A program made the translations under genes and the position numbers. 50,424 bases of DNA from Geitlerinema sp. PCC 9228 (GTDB lineage Bacteria; Cyanobacteriota; Cyanobacteriia; Cyanobacteriales; PCC-9228), in NCBI RefSeq assembly GCF_001870905.1, contig NZ_LNDC01000104.1, positions 37,157 through 87,580 of the forward strand. The letters run 5' to 3'. Positions 43,775-50,424 of the stretch are shown piece by piece (the first letter of the stretch is position 1; every line of letters begins with the position of its first letter). The notes under the pieces are model-generated. The model did not search any database and was not told the DNA's origin. It saw only the letters and a program-made list of their open reading frames with translations.

Positions 43775-45637
43775 ATGAGGGCAAGATTGCTATTATTGTC
43801 CAGTATATATTTTTTGGCTGCTACCGTGAGTAGAGACCTATTCGCCCAAATTGCCATTTCTCAAGTGCTAAAGATTTTAACCCTTTGCGATCGCAATCCC
43901 CACAGTCCCACCTACGGTTGCTTCGATCGCAACTTCTGGCACTATAAAATTATCGACTTTCCCAGCGGTATGTCCCAGGAATTTGTGCTGCCGTTGGCGC
44001 TAGCCTACCACACCGACCTCCCCGGCAACCCTTTTTACCAAGAAGAAGCCATTCGCAATTGGGTGGAAGCCGGCATTCTCTACGCTGCAGAAAGTTCCCA
44101 CAAAGACGGTTCCTGCGACGATTATTTTCCCTTCGAACGCGCGGGTGGCGCAGCGGCATTTTCTTTGTTAGCCTGCGTAAAAAGCTACCAACTGTTGGGT
44201 CTGGATAACTACAACGCCCTGACCTTTTTTGAAAAACGTGCCGACTGGCTGGCAAACCACCACGAAAGCGGCCAGCTAACCAACCACCAGGCGTTGATTG
44301 TTTTGTGTTTGGAACTAACCTCCCAACTGCTCAAAACATCTAAGTGGGACCGCGCCAAAGCCTTGCGTTTGGAAAAAGTTTTGGACTGGCAACATGACGA
44401 AGGCTGGTTTGTAGAATACGAAGGGTTCGACCCCGGTTACCACACGCTGACGATTTCTTGTTTGGCGGAATACTACCAGCAAAAACCCGACGGTCGCCTG
44501 CGGGAGGCGTTGCGCAAAGCGGTGGAACTGGCAGCGCAGTTTGTTCATCCCGATGGGTCTTTTGGTGGGGAATACGGCAGCCGCAATACCTACAATTTCT
44601 TTCCCCACGGCTTTGAGTTGGTGGGTCAGTGGATGCCGGAAGCTTTGGCGATTAACGATGCTTTTTTGGAAGGGTTGGAAAAAGGGTTGGGTCCGGTGTA
44701 TTCTGACGACCATATTGTGGGACATCACGCTTGGAATTATTTGCTGGCGTGGCAAGATTTTGTGACGGAAAATCGGCCGAATGCGTCGGTTCGCTCTCTG
44801 TTTGGCAACGAACGGGTTTGGCTGTCGGAAGCGCAAATTTTGGTCGATCGCCGTTCGTCGAATAAGCCTACTACACAAACTTCGGCAAGTGAGTCTTCTT
44901 CGGAAACGCCGGAAGATAGCAGTTCTTCGGAATGGGAAGCAGAAACAGATACCACTGGGGAAAATCAAAATCAACCGGAAGGGGAAGAACATCACCAGGA
45001 ACCAGCTTCCCCAGCGCCGCCAGAAGAACAACCCCAAGGTCAGTTGAGCGTATCCCAAGCCGAACCGGTGGAACTATATGTGGCTTTGAATAAGGGTGGG
45101 GCATTTAAGCTATTTCGCGGCGATCGCTTGATTGTATCGGATACTCAGGTTTCGCTGTTGGTTCGTCAGGGGAAAAAGCAAAAAAATGCCGTTGCTCATT
45201 TGGTTGGTCCCTATCAAGCCATTGTCGGCGAAGATGAAATTGTGATTAAAGGACAGTTGGGTTGGGCGAAACAGCAGCAAATGACGCCGGCGAAGAATAT
45301 TTTGCTGCGGTTGGTGATGTTGAGTGTAGGCAGATTTTTCCCGGATCTAATTCGTAAGTTACTGCAAAAGATGTTAATTACTGGCAAAAAAGATGCGCCG
45401 ATGAGCTTTATTCGCCGATTTCAGTGGGAAAACGGTCGGTGGCATGTGACGGATACGGTTCATGCGGATAATTGGAACCAGGTGGAGGCGGCAGGGATTG
45501 GTTGCGACCAAACCTCGATTTATGTGGTGATGAGTCGTACGTTCCAAATGGGTCAGTTGCAGCCTTGGTTGGATTTAACGCCGGAGGTTCACAAGCTGTC
45601 TGGTGGCGATCCTTTAATTTGCGATCGCTATTTCTAA
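43775..45637 (+). CDS. heparinase-like alpha/alpha-toroid protein, function uncertain
   Basis: The 620-residue protein has an N-terminal helical toroid (about 20-340, rich in aromatic and His residues: SGMSQEFVLPLALAYHTDLP, EGFDPGYHTLTISCLAEYY, HGFELVGQWMPEAL). An acidic Ser/Glu/Pro linker (about 365-435) and a C-terminal beta domain follow. The order resembles heparinase II/III-type polysaccharide lyases. The first 18 residues look like a weak signal peptide; a GTG at 43826 (VSRDLFAQIAIS) is an alternative start that would make it cytosolic. The substrate is unknown. Confidence 0.65.
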   Translation: MRARLLLLSSIYFLAATVSRDLFAQIAISQVLKILTLCDRNPHSPTYGCFDRNFWHYKIIDFPSGMSQEFVLPLALAYHTDLPGNPFYQEEAIRNWVEAGILYAAESSHKDGSCDDYFPFERAGGAAAFSLLACVKSYQLLGLDNYNALTFFEKRADWLANHHESGQLTNHQALIVLCLELTSQLLKTSKWDRAKALRLEKVLDWQHDEGWFVEYEGFDPGYHTLTISCLAEYYQQKPDGRLREALRKAVELAAQFVHPDGSFGGEYGSRNTYNFFPHGFELVGQWMPEALAINDAFLEGLEKGLGPVYSDDHIVGHHAWNYLLAWQDFVTENRPNASVRSLFGNERVWLSEAQILVDRRSSNKPTTQTSASESSSETPEDSSSSEWEAETDTTGENQNQPEGEEHHQEPASPAPPEEQPQGQLSVSQAEPVELYVALNKGGAFKLFRGDRLIVSDTQVSLLVRQGKKQKNAVAHLVGPYQAIVGEDEIVIKGQLGWAKQQQMTPAKNILLRLVMLSVGRFFPDLIRKLLQKMLITGKKDAPMSFIRRFQWENGRWHVTDTVHADNWNQVEAAGIGCDQTSIYVVMSRTFQMGQLQPWLDLTPEVHKLSGGDPLICDRYF

Positions 45638-45644
45638 AACTTGC

Positions 45645-45664
45645 CCTGAGCTTTGTCGAAGGGT
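45645..45664. repeat. REP-like palindrome CCCTGAGCTTTGTCGAAGGG
   Basis: This 20-bp imperfect palindrome resembles a short sequence found between genes of many unrelated bacteria. It lies 8 bp after the stop codon of the toroid-protein gene. A separate 8-bp stem, GTTCGCGA / TCGCGAAC, is found at 45776-45793, before the nuclease gene. Confidence 0.5.
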
Positions 45665-45865
45665 ATAAACAGTTGGTATAGTTGCGGTCTTCTTGGTCGC
45701 TTCTTAACCCAACGGCAATCTATCGTTAATCTTAGTTCGGTAAATTCTACGAGAAAACACGTATAAATGGTTACCGTTCGCGAAATCGCGAACCAATCCT
45801 GCAAAATTCCCTGTTGCAGGCAAAAACCATAGCATTTCAACCCCTCGTTAGGAGACCGACTTTCC

Positions 45866-48800
45866 GTGAAAACCGCGATCGCATTCGACCTGGTTAACAG
45901 CAGCAGGCAAAATCTCGTTGATTTCACCAATCCCTTCCGAGATGCCTTTGACTCCCCTGCCGATGGATTCCAAATCTACCAGCGTGGCGTATCCCCAAGC
46001 ATTCCTTTTGCCGTTCTCGACGATAGCCTCAGCATTTTCCCTGCCGACGACCAAGGCATTATTGGCGAAGCCAACCAAGACCGTTTTTTTGGCGTTGCCG
46101 ATACCGTCAACAGTCAAAATGCAACAGGAGATACCACGGCAAGTTGGGTTTTTGATATCAGCAACGGAAATAATCTACAACTTGCCATCGACATGGGGGC
46201 CATGGGAGACTTTGAAGATAGCGATATTTTCACTTGGACCTATCAAATCGATGGTGGTAGCGAACAGGTAGCGTTCCAAAATTCCGTAGATACCAGTGGT
46301 AGCTTCACCTATACGATGGATGATGGGAAAACCGTTTCCCTCAACGACCCCATGCAGCTAAATGGAACAACCCTCACCAACGACCTACAAACCTTTACCA
46401 CCGATATTGATGGAACGGGTTCCCAACTAACGCTTACTTTAACTGCCAATACCAACGGCGGCGACGAAGCATTTGCCTTCCAAAATATTGTCATTTCTGA
46501 AAACGGGGGGTCTGCGGCTACCGACCCAGTGATGAACGAATTTGTTTTTAACCATACGGGAAGCGACAACCAAGAATATCTGGAAATTGCTGGGGATGCC
46601 AATACCAACTACGCCAATTTCAGCCTTCTTTCCGTGGAAGGGGATAGCAACGTAGCGGGAACGGTGGATAGTGTATTTTCTGTGGGAACCACTGATGCCA
46701 ACGGTCTTTGGGAAACTGGTTTCCTCAGCAATGAATTGGAAAACGGCAGCAACAGTTTGTTGTTGGTGGAAAATTTTGCTGGCAATGTTGGCGACGACTT
46801 GGATACCGACAACGATGGCGTTTTGGAGACAACGCCTTGGGAACGTGTGGTGGATAGCGTTGCGGTGGATGATGGTGGCAGTAGCGATCGCACTTATGCT
46901 AATGTTACTTTAGCCGCAAACTTTGATGGCTTGTCTTCGTTTCCCCCCGGTGGCGCTTCTCGCCTTCCCAATGCCACCGACACCGATAGCATAGCCGATT
47001 GGGTTCGCAACGATTTCGATTTGGCAGGCATCAATGGCGGTACGCCGGAGTTGGGAGAAGCATTCAATACCCCTGGCGAACTCAATGCTGCCATCGACGA
47101 AACTTCCTTGCCAAAATCCCTAGCCATCTACGACATTCAAGGGGAAGGTCACAATTCCCCATTCGTCGGCGAAGCGATAGTGACTTCGGGTATTGTCACA
47201 GCGGTGGATAGCAATGGCTTTTACCTGCAAGATGCCACCGGCGATGGCAATGAAAATACTTCCGATGGAATTTTTGTTTTTAGTGGGTCTTCCCCGGGAG
47301 TTTCCCTTGGCGACGAACTAGAAGTTCAAGCAACGGTAACGGAATTTATTCCTGGTGGTGTCGATACCGGCAATTTATCCATTACCGAATTAGTCAATCC
47401 CAGCCTAGAAACCCTTTCCACTGGCAATCCGCTGCCGGATGCGGTGGTGTTGGCGGAAGGCAACCGCCTCCCACCCAAGCAAGTTATCGATAACGATAAT
47501 TTTGCCGAGTTCGATCCTCAAGAAGATGGGATTGATTTCTACGAAAGTTTGGAAGGGATGCGCGTTACCGTAAATAATGCGATCGCAGTTAGTCCCACCA
47601 ATCGCTTCGGAGAAATCTTTACCGTTGCCGAAAACGGCGAAGGAGAAAACACCTCCGGTCTCAGCCAACGGGGAACCATCAATATCAGTCCCGATGATTT
47701 CAACCCCGAACGCATTCAAATACAGCTCGATAGCGATATCTTACCCAATTTTTCTCCCCAGGTCAACGTTGGTTCCCAACTGGGAAATGTAACTGGCGTG
47801 GTTGGCTACAACTTCGGCAACTTTGAAGTGGTGGCGACGGAGACCTTCTCGCCGGTGGCTTCCCACCTCACCCCAGAAAGTAGCGAACTGCAAAGCAGCG
47901 ACCAGCAGCTAACGGTGGCTAGCTACAACCTTCTCAACTTAGACCCGACCGTAGAAGACCCCAACCTCACCGAAGATGGGTTTGGCGATGTTGATGACGA
48001 TATTGCAGCAGGTCGGTTTGCTGCGATCGCTTCTCAGATAGCCAACCAACTCAACGCTCCCGATATTGTAGCTTTGCAAGAAATCCAAGACAACAACGGC
48101 GCGGAAATTTCCGATGTGACCTCCGCCGATGCTACCTTGCAACGGTTGGTGGATGAAATTGCTGCTGCCGGCGGTGGCGAATACGAATTTATCGACAATC
48201 CCTTCATCGGCAACGAAACCAACGGCGGTCAACCTGGTGGCAATATCCGCAATGCCTTTTTGTACAAACCCGACCGAGTTCGCTTCGTGGAAGGTTCCCT
48301 CACTTCCATTGTGGACCCCCAAGACCAACAAACCAACCCCGACAATCCCTTCTTTGACAGCCGCCTGCCGCTATCGGCAGAGTTTCGGTTTGGCGAAGAA
48401 ACGGTAACCGTGGTCAACAATCATTTTTCTTCCAAAGGCGGCAGCAGTCCTTTGTTCGGTCAAAACCAGCCAACAGTCACCAACGAATCCAACACCGGTC
48501 AGGAAGACCCCAACATCAACGGTTCTCTCGACGAACGTCGCGACCAAGCTACGGCGGTGAAAGAATATACTGATGGGATTTTAGCAGAAAATCCCGATGC
48601 CAATGTGGTGGTTCTGGGGGATTTAAATGAATTTGAATTTATTTCTCCAGTTGCAGATATTTTAGGAGAAAATTTAACCAACCTGACCGATGCTTTGGAT
48701 GGCAACGAAGGGTACAGTTTTATTTTCCAAGGCAATTCCCAATCTTTGGACCACATTCTGGTTAGCGATGGGTTGCAAAATACGGCGCAGTTGGATATCG

Positions 48801-49195
48801 TGCATACCAACACGGAATTTGCCGATGCTGCTAGCGACCACGACCCATTGTTAGCCGGATTGCTGTTTGGGAAAATGGAAGAAGAAGCCGAAGGTGAAGG
48901 TGAATCCAATTCTGGCGATTCCCTCGCTGGCGACCTGGAACTTTCCGAAGAAACCGCCGATTGGCTAACCAGTTTTTCCGAAGAAAGCGAGGAAGCTGTT
49001 TCCTTATCGACGTTTTTGGAAAATCTGGGATACGAGGGAGAAAATCCCGTGGCAGATGGCTACCTGCAATTGACAGAAATGGAAGGCGGTACGCTGCTAG
49101 CGATGGATGCCGATGGATTTGGCGATGCTTACGAATCCCAGCCTTTGGCGTTTTTTGCGGAACTGTCTCTTGAGGAATTGCAATTCGGTTTTTAA
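45866..49195 (+). CDS. large extracellular endonuclease (ExeM/NucH-like) with lamin-tail domain
   Basis: The 1109-residue protein starts at GTG 45866 with TTAGGAGACC upstream. Order: N-terminal beta domain (1-205); a lamin-tail-like domain (about 220-350, NEFVFNHTGSDNQEYLEIAG); an OB-like domain (about 415-670, VTSGIVTAVDSNGFYLQDAT); endonuclease/exonuclease/phosphatase domain (about 685-1010) with SYNLLNLD, DIVALQEIQDNNG, VNNHFSSKGG, GDLNEFEF and SDHDPLLAG. The catalytic Glu, Asp, Asn and His set of the fold is present. A Glu/Ser-rich C-terminus of about 90 residues follows. It is probably secreted without a classical signal peptide and may scavenge phosphate from DNA (inference). Confidence 0.88.
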   Translation: MKTAIAFDLVNSSRQNLVDFTNPFRDAFDSPADGFQIYQRGVSPSIPFAVLDDSLSIFPADDQGIIGEANQDRFFGVADTVNSQNATGDTTASWVFDISNGNNLQLAIDMGAMGDFEDSDIFTWTYQIDGGSEQVAFQNSVDTSGSFTYTMDDGKTVSLNDPMQLNGTTLTNDLQTFTTDIDGTGSQLTLTLTANTNGGDEAFAFQNIVISENGGSAATDPVMNEFVFNHTGSDNQEYLEIAGDANTNYANFSLLSVEGDSNVAGTVDSVFSVGTTDANGLWETGFLSNELENGSNSLLLVENFAGNVGDDLDTDNDGVLETTPWERVVDSVAVDDGGSSDRTYANVTLAANFDGLSSFPPGGASRLPNATDTDSIADWVRNDFDLAGINGGTPELGEAFNTPGELNAAIDETSLPKSLAIYDIQGEGHNSPFVGEAIVTSGIVTAVDSNGFYLQDATGDGNENTSDGIFVFSGSSPGVSLGDELEVQATVTEFIPGGVDTGNLSITELVNPSLETLSTGNPLPDAVVLAEGNRLPPKQVIDNDNFAEFDPQEDGIDFYESLEGMRVTVNNAIAVSPTNRFGEIFTVAENGEGENTSGLSQRGTINISPDDFNPERIQIQLDSDILPNFSPQVNVGSQLGNVTGVVGYNFGNFEVVATETFSPVASHLTPESSELQSSDQQLTVASYNLLNLDPTVEDPNLTEDGFGDVDDDIAAGRFAAIASQIANQLNAPDIVALQEIQDNNGAEISDVTSADATLQRLVDEIAAAGGGEYEFIDNPFIGNETNGGQPGGNIRNAFLYKPDRVRFVEGSLTSIVDPQDQQTNPDNPFFDSRLPLSAEFRFGEETVTVVNNHFSSKGGSSPLFGQNQPTVTNESNTGQEDPNINGSLDERRDQATAVKEYTDGILAENPDANVVVLGDLNEFEFISPVADILGENLTNLTDALDGNEGYSFIFQGNSQSLDHILVSDGLQNTAQLDIVHTNTEFADAASDHDPLLAGLLFGKMEEEAEGEGESNSGDSLAGDLELSEETADWLTSFSEESEEAVSLSTFLENLGYEGENPVADGYLQLTEMEGGTLLAMDADGFGDAYESQPLAFFAELSLEELQFGF

Positions 49196-49215
49196 TTGTT
49201 CCATAGATCGATCGT

Positions 49216-49242
49216 GTAGGGGTGTTCGCGAAACGCCCCTAC
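49216..49242. terminator. hairpin after the nuclease gene
   Basis: GTAGGGG-T-GTTTCGCGAA-type palindrome: GTAGGGG (49216-49222) pairs with CCCCTAC (49236-49242) around a loop containing TTCGCGAA, 20 bp after the stop codon. There is no T tract. Confidence 0.4.
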
Positions 49243-49321
49243 CTGGTAAACGTTTTTAGAGCAAGTGCGATATGCTGGTGGTATAGACTTGGCCTATCTG
49301 TTGGGAAAAGAGGAGGACGTT

Positions 49322-49620
49322 ATGTCTAGACCAGCCTACGATCGGGAACGAGAAAAATGCCTTGATGTATGAAGTATTTGTAGGTACCTATAATGAAGAA
49401 GAACAAGCACTTTGCTGGTATTATTATTTGGAAAATAAAATAATCTTTCCTTTTCAAGCGCGTTGGGGAAATGAAATTGTGGAAGTTACGGATATGGATG
49501 AGGATTCGGAGGAAGCGGGGTCGGATGTGCGGTTGAATGTTTTGTATCGGGAAGGGGATATGAAAGACCCAAGAAGCGATCGCAGATCTACGCTATTGGA
49601 AAGAAAGGTTGGGAGAATAG
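49322..49620 (+). pseudogene. CcbP-family calcium-binding protein gene with two frameshifts
   Basis: From ATG 49322 the frame reads MSRPAYDREREKC, like the family N-terminus, then stops at 49370. The next frame (from about 49362) continues MYEVFVGTYNEEEQALCWYY, then YLENKIIFPFQARW and the acidic VTDMDEDSEE. The third frame (from about 49576) supplies the expected C-terminus AIADLRYWKERLGE, ending at 49620. Each shift is equivalent to one extra base. The segment after FPFQARW also lacks a stretch normally present in the family. The gene is best read as decayed; a sequencing problem is less likely because there are two shifts and a deletion. Confidence 0.7.
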
Positions 49621-49638
49621 GAAAAGGAAACTCGCTAC

Positions 49639-50274
49639 TTACCCCACTTGCTGCCGTAAAGCAAATGTATAGCGTTGGGTTTGAATATCTGTAATTAAAT
49701 GAAAAGGGCGAATTTCGTCTAATGCTGCCAGGCGATTTTCCACACCATAAAAACCTGGTGCCCTCATGAACAAAACGTTGCCACCGGAGGCATCAATTTC
49801 GATGGGATGGTTGCCAGCGCGATCGCTACACACGTAAAATTTTCCCTTTCCGGTTAAAACAAAAATACAGACCAAGTTTTTATAGCGTTTGCCGTCTTTA
49901 TGAGGGGTAATACCAATGGAACCAGGTTCGTATTTTTGCACGACCATAGTATTCAAATCTATGGGAAATGCAAAGGGATAAACATCCAGTTTCGCTAGCG
50001 ATTCTGTTAAAAGATTCTGAAAGGCGTCGCGCAACTGTAAAAATAAGGAAGCTTGGGATAAATCCTCGCAGGAAGCTAATTGTTGGCGTACCAAGCGATC
50101 GCTTTTTCCCACCTCTTCTGTTTGGTATTGATAGGGCAAGTTTTGCGCCGTACGTACCAATTCTGCACGGCATTCTGGGGTTAAGATGGGGAGGGAGGTA
50201 GCGCCGATGTTGGTGAGAGCTTCTAAAATAGCGGGTAAGCTGGATTCTAGGGTATGATTTAGAAAAAATTGCAT
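49639..50274 (-). CDS. 2OG-Fe(II) oxygenase-like protein
   Basis: The 211-residue protein has a jelly-roll core with an HxD pair (H125, D127 in ITPHKDGKRY), a distal His192 in IRPFHLITD, and Arg201 or Arg207 (RYTFALRQ) in place for 2-oxoglutarate. The region VVQKYEPGSIG before HKD is also typical. The substrate is unknown. The 3' end is only 19 bp from the stop codon of the CcbP remnant on the other strand. Confidence 0.6.
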   Translation of the reverse strand: MQFFLNHTLESSLPAILEALTNIGATSLPILTPECRAELVRTAQNLPYQYQTEEVGKSDRLVRQQLASCEDLSQASLFLQLRDAFQNLLTESLAKLDVYPFAFPIDLNTMVVQKYEPGSIGITPHKDGKRYKNLVCIFVLTGKGKFYVCSDRAGNHPIEIDASGGNVLFMRAPGFYGVENRLAALDEIRPFHLITDIQTQRYTFALRQQVG

Positions 50275-50424
50275 ACAGTTTCTGGCAAAACAAGCAAATA
50301 TCTCCCCTTCTCTAGGATAGCAAGAAATTTTCCCTGAAAGTTCTGCTACTTCCTAATAGGTGATTTACTGGACAATAATTGACTTTTATTGACTTGATAG
50401 TCGTAGCCATCTTTCTTAAAGATT
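50275..50424. other. right edge, no recognised feature
   Basis: This is probably the 5' region of the oxygenase-like gene. It ends with AT-rich sequence and two nearby GACTTTTATTGACTTG-like direct repeats of TTGACTT. No gene starts here. Confidence 0.4.

Overview
This window comes from a cyanobacterial chromosome. The evidence is the high density of HIP1 octamers (GCGATCGC), an NdhB subunit, three CP43-like chlorophyll-binding antenna genes (one with a PsaL-like domain), a GUN4 domain, and several small protein families typical of cyanobacteria. The many short dispersed repeats and decaying genes suggest a filamentous or mat-type species, but I cannot name the genus.

Layout. 1-7.8 kb: a GGDEF protein cut by the left edge, a PsiE-like protein, a phosphohexomutase, a LapA-domain protein, a helix-turn-helix protein and two unrecognised conserved-looking genes. 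8.2-14.0 kb: tRNA-Arg(TCT), ndhB, then pyrR-fni(idi2)-sppA, where pyrR and fni overlap by ATGA. 14.0-14.7 kb: an array of truncated 3' copies of a small gene, whose full copy is frameshifted. 14.8-18.2 kb: a leftward three-gene isiA/pcb operon (IsiA-like, IsiA-PsaL fusion, third CP43-like protein). 18.6-19.6 kb: a CRP/FNR-family regulator with a near-perfect Fur box upstream. A 17-bp operator core matching at 16 of 17 positions lies over the -10 region of both the antenna operon and the regulator. 20.0-24.2 kb: a very large sensor-like fusion (cNMP-binding, degenerate NtrC-type AAA+ and polytopic Fe-S membrane domains), followed by cysK and kptA.

24.5-37.1 kb: a DUF4168 protein, pbpC, an FG-GAP/RTX secreted protein flanked by two paralogous small proteins, a dead Uma2 nuclease gene interrupted by a MITE-like element, an EAD1-GUN4 fusion, a TerB-like protein and an M61 peptidase. 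37.2-50.4 kb: a second CRP-family regulator, signal peptidase I, dihydroorotase, an alpha/beta hydrolase, MsrA, an ABC ATPase with an HD phosphohydrolase, a heparinase-like toroid protein, a large secreted endonuclease, a frameshifted CcbP gene and a 2OG-Fe(II) oxygenase-like protein.

The most coherent unit is 14.7-24.2 kb. It looks like an iron- or redox-responsive module in which Fur and a CRP-type factor (IdiB-like by context) could control special antenna proteins for photosystem I, next to an unusual Fe-S membrane sensor. Across the whole window a family of about 120-240 bp inverted-repeat elements (ends resembling TAATACCAAATCCG) recurs at least five times. One copy carries a purine-rich 9-bp tandem repeat internally.
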